Assembly (NCBI GenBank): GCA_964503475.1
Contig: CAZCZU010000005.1
Location: 1 to 64,000, forward strand
DNA from: CAZCZU01 sp964503475
GTDB taxonomy: Bacteria > Pseudomonadota > Zetaproteobacteria > Mariprofundales > Mariprofundaceae
Direction of reading: 5' to 3'
DNA length: 64,000 nucleotides
Numbering within the stretch: position 1 is the stretch's first letter; each line of letters opens with the position of its first letter. A model generated the notes under the pieces. It had not been told where the DNA came from, searched no databases, and saw only the letters and a list, made by a program, of their open reading frames with translations. Both the position numbers and the translations under genes were made by a program. Shown here in pieces: positions 8,715 to 17,705 of this stretch.

Positions 8715-9377
8715 ATGGGCGATGTGTTACACTGGAACGAACTGCAACTCGGCTACTGGACCCTGCCGTCTGGCAGCGTGTGTCGGGGCAGGCATGTGCG
8801 GCTGGTGATGGACAACGCCTTGCAATATGATTTCCTCAACCGAATTTACCTGGGGATGGATGATGAGGAAGAGCAGACATGGCCTGTCTGGCTTGAAAGC
8901 GGAGAGCACAGGCTGGCTGCGGGCAGCCCGGCCTTTTGCATGCGCGTGGGCTCGATGATTCGGCACCGCGGTCTGGTGGCGAACCTCAGCCTGCGCGAAA
9001 ACCTGCTGTTGCCGTTTCTTTACGGCGCTGGCGAAGAGGGGCTGGCCCGGGCCGAGAAGGAGCTGGAGACGGTGGCTGAGCAGGTCGATTTGCTGCCATT
9101 TCTGGATGAGCAGGCCGGAGAGCGCTCGGCCTATACGCATGCGCTGGTCAGTCTCGGGCGCTGCCTTTTGCTGCGACCGGACGTGATTATTGCACAGGAG
9201 GTGCATGTGGGAATGTCGCCCGAGCGCCTGGCGCGTTTTCGAGACCTGGCCGCCGAGGCCCTGCAGACGTTGGGCGCGGGTATTCTTTACCTGACCTCGA
9301 CCGTTTTCGAAGGTTCCGGCATTCGCTTTGAAGAGACGCTGGAACCGGTCGATCGCTCCCGACTGGCGGAGCTCTGA
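8715..9377 (+). CDS. Degenerate ABC ATPase-like protein in the MlaF position
   Basis: Position (between mlaE and mlaD) and length (220 residues) are those of MlaF, and parts align with an ABC ATPase: RLVMDNALQYDFLNRIYLG where 'VALVGPSGSGKST' is expected, LSLRENLLLPF where the Q-loop 'LTVRENVALPL' lies, and LRPDVIIAQEVHVGMSP where 'LDPEVLLLDEPTAGLDP' lies. Yet the Walker A Gly/Lys/Ser, the LSGGQ signature, the Walker B Asp and the switch His (now in LTSTVF) are all missing. It probably cannot hydrolyse ATP. It may act as a structural subunit or pair with a real ATPase encoded elsewhere. It overlaps mlaD by one base, suggesting it is still translated with the operon. Fold assignment is inference. 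Confidence 0.7.
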   Translation: MGDVLHWNELQLGYWTLPSGSVCRGRHVRLVMDNALQYDFLNRIYLGMDDEEEQTWPVWLESGEHRLAAGSPAFCMRVGSMIRHRGLVANLSLRENLLLPFLYGAGEEGLARAEKELETVAEQVDLLPFLDEQAGERSAYTHALVSLGRCLLLRPDVIIAQEVHVGMSPERLARFRDLAAEALQTLGAGILYLTSTVFEGSGIRFEETLEPVDRSRLAEL

Positions 9378-10378
9378 TGGGAACCTCATTCGTTTCAGGT
9401 ATTCGGCGTCAGGTCGGCTGGTTTGTCATGCTGGGTCTGGGTGCACTGGTGCTTGTACTGCTGATTCTAAGCGTACGCACCAACCTGTTTGCCCAGAAAT
9501 TCTATCTTTTCCTCAAGCCCCCTTCGGCCGCCTCTTTCTACGATGGTCAGCCGGTGAAGTTCCAGGGTTTTGCCATTGGTCATGTCGATACCATCGAGCT
9601 GCAGGCCCAGGGCGAAGTGAAGATCACTCTGCGCCTGCTGGAACGTTATCGCCATATGCTGCATGAGGGGGCCCGGGCCCACCTGACCAAGGAGGGGCTG
9701 ATCGGTGAGCAGGTGGTCGAGGTGACGGCCGGCGATCCCACACTCCCCTCCCTGCATGATGGGGATGCCCTGCAGTACGAGACCGAGGCATCGCTCGAAC
9801 AGCTGCTGGCCGACCTGAAGCCGGCAGTGGGCAATGCCAATGTGCTGCTGAAAGAGCTGGCCCAGCTGGCGACGTGGATGAACGACCCCAATGGCGATGT
9901 GCGCATCTCCATGGCACGCATGCGTGAAATTACCTCGGGCCTGAAGGGCGAGAAACTGGATGCCGCAGTGGAGGAGTTTACCGGTCTGCTGGAACATCTG
10001 CGCGGGCTTACCAAGACGTTGCAGGACAAGAAGGTGGCGGAGCGACTGGGTGATTCGCTGACCGCGACCTCGAAAATTCTCGATAATATGCGGCCACTCT
10101 CCGAATCCCTGGGTAAGCATGGTCCCCAGATGGTGTCGCACATGAACGAGATGCTGGATCATATCGATGAGCTGTCGAAGGCGCTGAATGTCGTGGCCAA
10201 CGATCTCTCCGAACTGACGCCGGAGCTTCCGGGCCTGGCCCGCGAATCGCGCGCCACCATCGAGGAGATGCGTGGTCTGGTGAAAGGGCTGCGTGGCTCC
10301 TGGCTGTTGGGGGCTGATTCGAAGAGACCGAAGAAGCCGCTTGAGACCGCACCGCCGGTACTGGAGTTGCAGCCGTGA
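9377..10378 (+). CDS. mlaD: MCE-domain lipid-binding protein
   Basis: Substrate-binding component of the Mla-like transporter, anchored in the inner membrane and facing the periplasm. One membrane segment lies at about residues 14-34 (VGWFVMLGLGALVLVLLIL). An MCE domain spans about 45-115 (FYDGQPVKFQGFAIGHVDTIEL). A long helical, heptad-like region fills residues 130-300. At 333 residues it is nearly twice E. coli MlaD and closer to PqiB/YebT-like or Mce single-domain proteins with helical tails. The Pro/Lys-rich C-terminus overlaps the lipoprotein gene by four bases. Confidence 0.88.
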   Translation: MGTSFVSGIRRQVGWFVMLGLGALVLVLLILSVRTNLFAQKFYLFLKPPSAASFYDGQPVKFQGFAIGHVDTIELQAQGEVKITLRLLERYRHMLHEGARAHLTKEGLIGEQVVEVTAGDPTLPSLHDGDALQYETEASLEQLLADLKPAVGNANVLLKELAQLATWMNDPNGDVRISMARMREITSGLKGEKLDAAVEEFTGLLEHLRGLTKTLQDKKVAERLGDSLTATSKILDNMRPLSESLGKHGPQMVSHMNEMLDHIDELSKALNVVANDLSELTPELPGLARESRATIEEMRGLVKGLRGSWLLGADSKRPKKPLETAPPVLELQP

Positions 10379-11286
10379 AGAGACGGTGGCTGTTATTCTG
10401 CGCGACACTGTGGCTGCTGGCGGCCTGTGGCGGGCGCGCGCAGGCTCCGGTGGTCGAGAACCCGTATGAGGGACTGATGCAGGAGTTGACGACCAACGGG
10501 GTGCTGGCCATGCAGCGCGAGCGCTGGGTCGCGGCCGAGCACTCCTTCGTGCGGGCTCTGCAGGCCGCACAGCTGACAGCCGATCCGGCCCTGATCGCGC
10601 ATGCCTGGTACAATCTAGGGATGGCCTACGTGGCCCAGGGCCGGCTGGGCGAGGGCGACAAGGCTTTGCAGCAGGCCGAAGGGGTGGCCAGGCGACATCA
10701 ACTCTCCGGTGAATATGAGCGGGCACGCCTGAACCGGGCCCTGCTGGCGGCCCGTCAGGGGCAGGCCGCATGGCAGCCGGCACCGTTTTCGCGCCGGATG
10801 CCGATCGATATCCACCTGGCCGCGGCCCGGCTGGCAGATCTGCAGGGGCGAAGTGCTGTGACCGAAGAGGAGTATGGCCAGGTCCTGTCGCTGGCCGATG
10901 AGACGAGTGCGAGCGGGCTTCGCTACCGCGCCGAGGCCCATCTTGGCCTGGCCCTGTTGGCACTGGCACGCAAAGAGCCTGAAGGGGCGCGCCGGCATGT
11001 AGCGTTGACGCTGGAGGCGTGCCGGCAGGCGGGGGCGCCGCGCCTGGCAGCTCATGCCCTGATGCTGCAGGCCGACCTTGCATCCAATCCCGGCGAACGA
11101 CAGGACAGTCTGGAGCGGGCCCGGGGCATCTATCATGCACTCGAGGATTATGCCCATGAACGAAAGGTGATGCGCCGCCTGCTGGCGATGGCTGTCGAAG
11201 CCGGTCAGGCCGATGCCGAACGGCAGCTGCGCGAAGCACTCGGCAAGCTGGATGAAAAACTGGAGAACAATAAGGTGAGTCACTGA
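10375..11286 (+). CDS. TPR-like lipoprotein in the Mla operon
   Basis: The first 19 residues form a lipoprotein signal (MKRRWLLFCATLWLLAAC, Cys at about residue 19). About 280 residues of Ala/Leu/Arg-rich helical repeats follow, TPR-like in pattern (AHAWYNLGMAYVAQGRLGEGDKALQQA). It overlaps mlaD by four bases and the next gene by one, so it is part of the operon. E. coli has no counterpart at this spot; it may be an outer- or inner-membrane partner of the MCE protein. I do not recognise a named family. Confidence 0.75.
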   Translation: MKRRWLLFCATLWLLAACGGRAQAPVVENPYEGLMQELTTNGVLAMQRERWVAAEHSFVRALQAAQLTADPALIAHAWYNLGMAYVAQGRLGEGDKALQQAEGVARRHQLSGEYERARLNRALLAARQGQAAWQPAPFSRRMPIDIHLAAARLADLQGRSAVTEEEYGQVLSLADETSASGLRYRAEAHLGLALLALARKEPEGARRHVALTLEACRQAGAPRLAAHALMLQADLASNPGERQDSLERARGIYHALEDYAHERKVMRRLLAMAVEAGQADAERQLREALGKLDEKLENNKVSH

Positions 11287-11777
11287 TGCAGGCGCTGGAT
11301 GGTTCGCCGGATAACAGCCGTATCGGACAACTGCATTTTCGCCTGAACTGTCGCGATGATTGCGTGCATGTGCTGCGCTCGATGGTCGAGGTGATTGCCG
11401 CGCGCGCCGGACTCGATGATGTGTGCGCCAACCGGGTGGCGCTGGCCGTGGACGAACTCTACGCCAATATCGCCCGCCACGGTTATCACGGAGCTCCGGG
11501 ACCGGTCGAGTTCGAGACGCGTATTCATCGCGCTGACGGGGAAGAGCAGGAGTTGCTGTTTGTTTTTCGCGATTTTGCCACGCCGCTGACCGATACGGGC
11601 TGGAAAGAGGTGGCGCATCCTCTGCATCACGATGCGGAGAAGATTGAGCCGGGCGGGCTTGGGGTGCACCTGATCCACTCGATTATGGATCGGGTGGAGC
11701 ATGAGGCATTGCCGGACGGCAACCGCTGGTTACTGATTTATCAATGCAAGGGAGCTCTGGATGAAACTGGAGATTAA
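11286..11777 (+). CDS. RsbW/SpoIIAB-like serine kinase (HATPase_c)
   Basis: Members bind ATP and phosphorylate a STAS partner, usually in partner-switching control of a sigma factor or enzyme. The 163-residue protein has the N box VDELYANIARHGY near residue 55, the G1 box FRDFATPLTD and the G2 box PGGLGVHLIHSIMD. The next gene, overlapping by 17 bases, is a STAS protein, the classic kinase-antagonist pair. No sigma factor or PP2C phosphatase lies nearby, so the target is unknown. Its presence within a lipid-transport operon is notable. Confidence 0.85.
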   Translation: MQALDGSPDNSRIGQLHFRLNCRDDCVHVLRSMVEVIAARAGLDDVCANRVALAVDELYANIARHGYHGAPGPVEFETRIHRADGEEQELLFVFRDFATPLTDTGWKEVAHPLHHDAEKIEPGGLGVHLIHSIMDRVEHEALPDGNRWLLIYQCKGALDETGD

Positions 11778-12081
11778 TACGCAGACTTCGAATGCAGGCG
11801 AGGCACGGGTTTCGGTGCGTGGCACGATCACGATTCACACCTCACCCGATTTGCGCCGTGCCCTGCAGCCGCTGTTTGGCGGCAGCTGCAAGACGATCCG
11901 GGTTGATCTGCAGGAGGTCGGATTTATCGACTCTTCCGGCATCGCAACCCTGGTCGAGGGGCTGAAGTGGGCGCGTGAGAACGACGGTCGTTTCGTACTG
12001 GTCGGGCTGTCGGAAAAGGTGCGGGATGTGTTTGAACTGGCCAAGCTCGATACGGTGTTCGAGATCGAGACGCCCGCATGA
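11761..12081 (+). CDS. STAS-domain protein (anti-sigma antagonist or MlaB-like)
   Basis: The 106-residue STAS domain has the phosphorylatable serine motif FIDSSGIATLVEGLKWA at about residues 57-72 in RsbV/SpoIIAA style. Two readings fit. It may be the phosphorylation target of the preceding HATPase. It could also stand in for MlaB, the STAS subunit that sits on MlaF in the Mla transporter, since the operon encodes MlaE, an MlaF-like protein and MlaD. The intact DSSG motif and the adjacent kinase favour the first. It overlaps ubiD by four bases. Confidence 0.85.
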   Translation: MKLEINTQTSNAGEARVSVRGTITIHTSPDLRRALQPLFGGSCKTIRVDLQEVGFIDSSGIATLVEGLKWARENDGRFVLVGLSEKVRDVFELAKLDTVFEIETPA

Positions 12082-13538
12082 GTTTTTCCGACATGCGGGC
12101 ATTCATCAAGGCGCTGGAGAAGCGGGGGTTGCTGAAGCGCATCAAGGTCGAGGTCTCTCCGGAGCTGGAGATGACCGAAATCTCCGACCGGGTGCTGCGC
12201 GCCGGAGGACCAGCCCTGCTGTTCGAGAATGTGCGGGGGCACGATATGCCGGTGCTGACCAACCTCTTCGGTACGGCCGAGCGCATTGCCCTGGGTATGG
12301 GGCGCCAGTCGCCCGATGAGCTGCGCCAGATCGGTGAGCTGCTTGCCTACCTGAAGGAGCCGGAACCGCCGAAGGGATTCAGGGATGCCTGGGAGAAATT
12401 CCCGGTACTCAAGCAGGTACGCTATATGAGCCCGAAGGAGGTCAAGAAGGCGCCCTGGCAGGAGGTGGTGCTCAAGGGCGATGAGGTTGATCTCTCCCGC
12501 CTGCCGATCCAGACATGCTGGCCGGGCGATGCGGCCCCGCTGCTTACCTGGGGGCTGGTGGTGACCAAAGGGCCGCACAAGGAGCGCCAGAATCTCGGTA
12601 TTTATCGCCAGCAGTTGATCGGAAAAAATAAATTGATCATGCGCTGGCTCAAGCATCGCGGTGGTGCGCTTGATCATCAGGAGAGCAAGGCGGCGGGGGC
12701 TGAACGTTTTCCCTGCGCCGTCGTCATCGGCGCCGATCCGGCCACCATCCTGGCAGCGGTGACGCCCATTCCCGATACCCTTTCCGAATATCAGTTTGCA
12801 GGTCTGTTGCGCGGTGAGAAGACGGTCTTGACCGATTGCCTTTCCGTTCCTTTGCAGGTGCCGGCCAGTGCCGAGATTGTGCTCGAGGGCTACGTGTCGC
12901 TGGATGAGTATGCCGAAGAGGGGCCGTTCGGCGACCATACCGGCTACTACAACGAGGTGGAGCGTTTCCCGGTCTTCACGGTTGAGACGATGAGCATGCG
13001 TAAGGATGCCATCTATCATTCCACCCATACCGGCAAGCCACCCGACGAGCCGGCGGTGCTCGGGCTTGCCTTCAATGAGGTGTTCGTGCCGATCCTGCGC
13101 AAGCAGTTTCCGGAGATCGTTGATTTCTATCTGCCGATGGAGGGGTGCTCCTACCGGGTGGCGGTGGTGTCGATCCGTAAGCAGTACGCCGGGCATGCCA
13201 AGCGCGTCATGTTCGGTATCTGGTCCTATTTGCGTCAGTTTATGTACACCAAGTTCATTATCGTGGTCGATGAGGATATCGATTGTCGTTCGTGGGAAGA
13301 GGTCATCTGGGCTGTGTCGACACGCTGCGATCCGGTGCGTGACTTCACCATGGCCGAGCATACGCCGATCGACTATCTCGATTTTGCTTCGCCGGTGGCG
13401 GGGCTCGGGTCCAAGGTGGGGATCGATGCCACCAACAAGTGGCCGGGCGAGACGGATCGCGAGTGGGGAAGCCCCATTGTCATGGACGGTGAGGTTAAAA
13501 GCCGGGTCGATGCCATCTGGCCCGAGTTGGGTTTGTAA
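12078..13538 (+). CDS. ubiD: UbiD-family decarboxylase
   Basis: Prenylated-FMN-dependent 3-octaprenyl-4-hydroxybenzoate decarboxylase in ubiquinone synthesis. The 486-residue length is typical. Family stretches include GIYRQQLIGKNKLIMRWLKHRGG near residue 175 (prFMN/metal site), EFPCAVVIGADPA-like sequence, and EGPFGDHTGYYNEVERFPVF with the catalytic acidic region near residue 280. The start overlaps the STAS gene by four bases. UbiX, which makes the cofactor, is not in the window. Other aromatic acids are possible substrates in this family, but length and motifs fit UbiD proper. Confidence 0.93.
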   Translation: MSFSDMRAFIKALEKRGLLKRIKVEVSPELEMTEISDRVLRAGGPALLFENVRGHDMPVLTNLFGTAERIALGMGRQSPDELRQIGELLAYLKEPEPPKGFRDAWEKFPVLKQVRYMSPKEVKKAPWQEVVLKGDEVDLSRLPIQTCWPGDAAPLLTWGLVVTKGPHKERQNLGIYRQQLIGKNKLIMRWLKHRGGALDHQESKAAGAERFPCAVVIGADPATILAAVTPIPDTLSEYQFAGLLRGEKTVLTDCLSVPLQVPASAEIVLEGYVSLDEYAEEGPFGDHTGYYNEVERFPVFTVETMSMRKDAIYHSTHTGKPPDEPAVLGLAFNEVFVPILRKQFPEIVDFYLPMEGCSYRVAVVSIRKQYAGHAKRVMFGIWSYLRQFMYTKFIIVVDEDIDCRSWEEVIWAVSTRCDPVRDFTMAEHTPIDYLDFASPVAGLGSKVGIDATNKWPGETDREWGSPIVMDGEVKSRVDAIWPELGL

Positions 13539-13583
13539 CGGGGAAAGACCGGCCTGACCTGGCCGAAGAGAGGGGAAGCGTTT

Positions 13584-15503
13584 ATGTCAGCGATACGGGC
13601 GTTAATTGTTCTGGTGGTGTTTGTTGTGCTTGGAGCCGGAGCCGTGTTCTACGTCATTTCCGATGCCGATTACGGAGCGCCGCAGGAGAATGCCGTCGTG
13701 CTGGGCAAGTCGGCCATGGAGGACGGGCGTTTCGAGGATGCGGAACGCTGGTTTGGCAAGGCGGCCAGAGCCGGCGAGGCCGAAGGGCAGTTCCTGCTGG
13801 CGCGCATGTACGAAGAGGGACAGGGCGTGGATCGCGATGATGCACAGGCAGTGCGCTGGTTCCGTCTGGCGGCCCGTCAGGGGTACGCCAGGGCCGAGTA
13901 CAGGCTGGGCCTGCATCTTGAGTATGGACGCGGAGTCGATCGCAACGACAAGGCGATGGCCGGCTGGTATCAGAAAGCGGCCGAGCAGGGTGTGCCCGAG
14001 GCGATGTTCCGCCTTGCGATTACCTATGCCGAAGGGCGCGGGGTCGAACAGAGTGATGCGGAAGCGTTGCGCTGGATTCTGGCTGCCGAGTCGAAGAAGG
14101 TGGCGGAGGCGGCCGATTATCGCCATCAACTGGTCAACCGGATTCAGAGCAAGGCCAAGGCCGGCGATGCCGATGCCCAGTATCTGCTGGCCGGGATGTA
14201 CCAGCAGGGGCGGGGGCTAGAGAAGAGTGAAAGCGAGGCCTTTGCATGGCTGACCCGCGCCGCGGATTCGGGCAAGGCTGCGGCGGCCTACGAACTGGCC
14301 GAGCATTATCGTCAGGGCGTGGGAACCTCCAAGGATCTGGTCAAGGCCTTCCAGAGCTACAAGCAGGCTGCCAGGGAAGGAGAGGCTCAGGCCACGACGG
14401 CAGTCGGTATCATGTATGCCCTGGGCATGGGCGTTGCCCGCAATGACAGCTCTGCGGCCAAATGGCTTGCCGATGCAGCGGAAAAGGGGGCGGCACTGGC
14501 TCAGTGCAATCTTGGCATTCTCTACGCCACCGGGCGTGGCGTGGGGCAGGATGATGGCCAGGCCATGTCGTGGTTTCAGAAGGCAGCCGAGCAGGGGCTG
14601 GCAACGGCGCAGAACAACCTGGCCGTGCTGCAGTTGCAGGAGCCGAAGGGTTCCGGTTTGCGACAGGCCATTGGCTGGTTGCAGAAGGCGGCACAGTCGA
14701 ATGCAAAGGCGCAGTTTAATCTTGGCCTGCTTTATGCCCGCGGCCTTGGTGTGCAGCAGGATGATGCGAAGGCGCTGGCCTATTTCAAGCAGGCCCAGGC
14801 CGGCGGCAATATCCGGGCTGAAACCCTGCTGGCCCTGGTGTATGACCTCGGGCGCGGGGTCGGGCGTAGCGATGAGGAGGCTGTGGCCTGGTACAGGAAA
14901 GCGGCAGCGCACGGCGATGCCGATGCCGCCTATAATCTCGCTATCCTGCTGTACAACGGTAAGGGCGTAGCCCGTGACTACACCGCCGCGGCGCGCCTGC
15001 TTACAGGCCTGGCGGAGCAGGGCGATGCCGCATCGCGGAATATTCTGGCCAGCATGTACCAGAGTGGTCAGGGCGTCGGATATGATCCGCGCCAGGCTAT
15101 GCAGTGGTACCGGAAGGCCGCTGTTCAGGGCTACGCCATGGCGCAGTTTAATCTCGGCAACATGTACCGCCGGGGCGACGGCATCCGGCAGAGTGATGCC
15201 AAGGCGATCGAGTGGTACCGGAAGGCCGCCGAGCAGGGCTTTGCGCCGGCCGAAAATGCGCTGGGTTATATGTATGCCGAAGGCCGGGGTATGGAAGCCG
15301 ACAAGAAAAAGGCAGAGGAGTGGTTCTCCAAAGCCAAGGCTTCCCTGGATGTGGCTCGAACGAATCTGGCAGTTTTGCAAGGTAACGGGGCCTATACCCT
15401 GGTTGGTTTGCGGCTGGACAGCGCAGTGCGTAGCGGTGCCCTCTCCAAGGAGAAGATCGATCTTGCCCACTGGCTGGAGTGGTACGATACGCCCCATTTC
15501 TGA
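13584..15503 (+). CDS. Sel1-repeat protein with N-terminal membrane anchor
   Basis: One hydrophobic segment (residues 4-24) leads into at least fifteen Sel1-type repeats (AQYLLAGMYQQGRGL, AQFNLGNMYRRGDGI, AENALGYMYAEGRGM) that form an alpha-alpha solenoid over nearly all 639 residues. The protein likely faces the periplasm and acts as a scaffold. A SD-like GAGAGGGGAAG precedes the ATG. It lies 45 bases after ubiD and before the B12 riboswitch, so it may be the last gene of the upstream chain. Function beyond scaffolding is unknown. Confidence 0.88.
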   Translation: MSAIRALIVLVVFVVLGAGAVFYVISDADYGAPQENAVVLGKSAMEDGRFEDAERWFGKAARAGEAEGQFLLARMYEEGQGVDRDDAQAVRWFRLAARQGYARAEYRLGLHLEYGRGVDRNDKAMAGWYQKAAEQGVPEAMFRLAITYAEGRGVEQSDAEALRWILAAESKKVAEAADYRHQLVNRIQSKAKAGDADAQYLLAGMYQQGRGLEKSESEAFAWLTRAADSGKAAAAYELAEHYRQGVGTSKDLVKAFQSYKQAAREGEAQATTAVGIMYALGMGVARNDSSAAKWLADAAEKGAALAQCNLGILYATGRGVGQDDGQAMSWFQKAAEQGLATAQNNLAVLQLQEPKGSGLRQAIGWLQKAAQSNAKAQFNLGLLYARGLGVQQDDAKALAYFKQAQAGGNIRAETLLALVYDLGRGVGRSDEEAVAWYRKAAAHGDADAAYNLAILLYNGKGVARDYTAAARLLTGLAEQGDAASRNILASMYQSGQGVGYDPRQAMQWYRKAAVQGYAMAQFNLGNMYRRGDGIRQSDAKAIEWYRKAAEQGFAPAENALGYMYAEGRGMEADKKKAEEWFSKAKASLDVARTNLAVLQGNGAYTLVGLRLDSAVRSGALSKEKIDLAHWLEWYDTPHF

Positions 15504-15533
15504 TCTGGTCATGGCGAGTAGGCCGCGATAGGC

Positions 15534-15751
15534 TTGGGCCTGTTTCGGGTGCCCGAAAGCCGTGCGGCTGGAGGGTGAAACGGGAAGTCCGGTGACGGGT
15601 CGATTCGACTCCATTCCGGCGCAGCCCCCGCTACTGTAAGCCTGACAATTCCGTTCAAACGCCACTGGGATCACCCGGGAAGGCAGGAGCGGAGGCGGAT
15701 GACGGCAAGCCAGGAGACCGGCCCGAGACGTACTACGGACAGGCGTCTCGG
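15534..15751 (+). promoter_or_regulatory. Cobalamin riboswitch aptamer
   Basis: Class-I B12 riboswitch features appear in order: AAACGGGAAGTCCGGTG (15579-15595), the conserved GCGCAGCCCCCGCTACTGTAA (B12 box side, starting about 15619), GCCACTGGG (15661-15669) and GCCAGGAGACC (15709-15719). P1 can pair GGGCC (about 15536-15540) with GGCCC (15720-15724). An 8-bp hairpin CCGAGACG/CGTCTCGG (15723-15730, 15744-15751) matches the P13 element whose loop kisses L5. It controls the btuB-led operon, reducing expression when adenosylcobalamin is plentiful. Confidence 0.95.
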
Positions 15752-15757
15752 GGTGAG

Positions 15758-15787
15758 GATGCGGCCGGAACGGACCGCCCTCTTTTT
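15758..15787 (+). terminator. Probable riboswitch expression platform
   Basis: A short GC stem (GCGG ... CCGC, 15760-15777, imperfect) runs into CTCTTTTT at 15780-15787, as in a transcription-terminator platform. The stem is weak by eye. Control at the btuB ribosome-binding site (AAGGAGA, 15854-15860) is an alternative. Confidence 0.45.
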
Positions 15788-15863
15788 GCGTCTCCCTCCA
15801 GCCTTAATCTCTTTCTCCGATGCGCCGCCATTCACAATGCGCGGGTTGGCGTGAAGGAGAACA

Positions 15864-17705
15864 GTGAATCGTTATCATTTATCTATTTTTTCGGCACTGA
15901 TGGTGTCATACGCCGGCACGGCCCTGGCCGACGACGGGCTGAAGCCTGTCGTGGTGACCGCCAGTCGGGTGGCCGAGGATGCCGGGCGTGTCAGCGCCGA
16001 TGTCACGGTGATCGATCAGAATCAGATCGAGAAATCGCAGGCGCAATCGGTGGCGGAATTGCTGCGTCATCAGGCCGGCATCGATGTGGTGGCCACGGGC
16101 GGCCCCGGCAAAAACACCTCGGTATTCATCCGGGGGGCCAACAGTGGCCACACACTGGTTTTGATTGACGGCGTACGCATGGGTGCGGCCACGACCGGCA
16201 GTTTCGACTGGAGTGACCTCTCCACCGCCGATATCGAGCGCATCGAGATCGTGCGTGGGCCGCAGTCGTCTCTTTATGGCGCCGATGCGATGGGTGGTGT
16301 TATCCAGATATTCACCAAAAAGGGCACAGGGCCAGCGAAAGTGCGGGTAACGGCAGAGGCCGGCAGCTACGGCACGGCACGCGGCAGCATGCAGGTCAGT
16401 GGCGCCAACAGGCAGGGGGTGCGTTATTCGCTGACGGGAGCCGGGCAGCGTACCCGCGGTGTTTCGGTCGCGGCCAACGGTACCGAGCCCGACGGATTCC
16501 GCAGCAGCACCGTGTCCGGCAATCTCAGCCTGCCGCTGGGTGAGGGCGAACTGCAACTCGTGGCCCGCAACAGCGATGGCAAAACCGGACTGGACGGCGG
16601 CTTCCCGTTCGGGGATGTGCTCAATTACAACTCGCAGACCAAACAGTCGCTGTTCAGCGGCAAACTCACTTATCCTGTGACCGATCTCTGGGAGAGCTCG
16701 CTGCAGCTGGCCCGTTCCGGTGATGAGGTGGTCAGTCGCGATCCGGCTGTGGGTGTCAACAATACCGATATCACCACCCGCATGGATCAGCTGCGCTGGC
16801 AGAACAGTGTGGAGTGGCAGCAGTTGTCGTTGCTGGCGGGGGTGGACCTGCGCTACACCTCGGGCCGGGTCGTGGGCACCACTTCCTATGACAAGAAGAT
16901 CAGCCAGAAGGCCGGCTTTGCTTCCGTTGCCTGGCACCACGCGCTTTTCGATGCCAATGCGGCCGTGCGCCGGGACCAGAACAGCAATACCAGCGATAAA
17001 ACCACCTGGCGCCTGGGCCTGTCGCTGTTGCCGGTGAAGGGGCTCAAGCTTTCCGGCAACTACGGTACCGGCTTCAAGGCGCCTTCGTTCAACGATCTCT
17101 ACTGGCCGGGAGCCGGCAACCTGAATCTCAGGCCCGAGAGCAGCAGGGGCTGGGATATCGGGCTGCACTACCAGGGTGAGGTCGAGGCGTGGAAGGGAGG
17201 TCTGGGGGCGACCTGGTTCCAGCAGACATTCCAGAACCTGATTGCCTGGGCACCACTCGGCGCCATCGGTCCGTTCGGGCCTGCCTGGATTCCATCGAAT
17301 GTGAATCAGGCCGGCATCAAGGGGCTGGAGCTGGAAGGGGAGCTTGAATACGGGGTAGCCTACCTGCGGGCCAACTGGACCTGGCTCGATGCCCGCGACA
17401 CGCTGAACAATACCCTGCTGCAGCGGCGCGCCAGGGACTCCGGCAATATCCTGATCGGAGCCGATGTGGCAGGCTTGAATATCGAGGCGAATGTGAAGAT
17501 TGTCGGGCCGCGTTTCTCCGGTGCCGGCAATACCCTGCCGATGGCCGGCTATCACAAGCTCGATGTGCGCACGAGCTACGCCGTCAACGAGCAGTGGAAG
17601 CTGACGGCCAGGGTCGAGAATGCGGAGAACAGGCATTATGAAGAGGTTTCCGGTTATGGCGTACTGGGTCGTGCCTGGTATGCCGGCGTGAACGGCAGCT
17701 TCTGA
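15864..17705 (+). CDS. btuB: TonB-dependent vitamin B12 receptor
   Basis: Outer-membrane beta-barrel that imports cobalamin. It starts with GTG (15864-15866) behind a good AAGGAGA. A signal peptide covers about the first 22 residues (ends ALA-DDG), followed by a TonB box PVVVTAS near residue 29. The plug domain spans about 40-150 (FIRGANSGHTLVLIDGVRMG; ERIEIVRGPQSSLYGADAMGGVIQIFTKKG), and a barrel ends with the terminal Phe of VNGSF. At 613 residues the size matches BtuB. Position immediately after a B12 riboswitch and before btuFCD makes the substrate call strong. Confidence 0.95.
   Translation: MNRYHLSIFSALMVSYAGTALADDGLKPVVVTASRVAEDAGRVSADVTVIDQNQIEKSQAQSVAELLRHQAGIDVVATGGPGKNTSVFIRGANSGHTLVLIDGVRMGAATTGSFDWSDLSTADIERIEIVRGPQSSLYGADAMGGVIQIFTKKGTGPAKVRVTAEAGSYGTARGSMQVSGANRQGVRYSLTGAGQRTRGVSVAANGTEPDGFRSSTVSGNLSLPLGEGELQLVARNSDGKTGLDGGFPFGDVLNYNSQTKQSLFSGKLTYPVTDLWESSLQLARSGDEVVSRDPAVGVNNTDITTRMDQLRWQNSVEWQQLSLLAGVDLRYTSGRVVGTTSYDKKISQKAGFASVAWHHALFDANAAVRRDQNSNTSDKTTWRLGLSLLPVKGLKLSGNYGTGFKAPSFNDLYWPGAGNLNLRPESSRGWDIGLHYQGEVEAWKGGLGATWFQQTFQNLIAWAPLGAIGPFGPAWIPSNVNQAGIKGLELEGELEYGVAYLRANWTWLDARDTLNNTLLQRRARDSGNILIGADVAGLNIEANVKIVGPRFSGAGNTLPMAGYHKLDVRTSYAVNEQWKLTARVENAENRHYEEVSGYGVLGRAWYAGVNGSF

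Noticed and set aside
9467..11431. Minus-strand 654-residue frame opposite mlaD and the lipoprotein
   Set aside because: Pro/Arg/His-rich antisense composition and no domain; plus-strand genes overlap in operon style.
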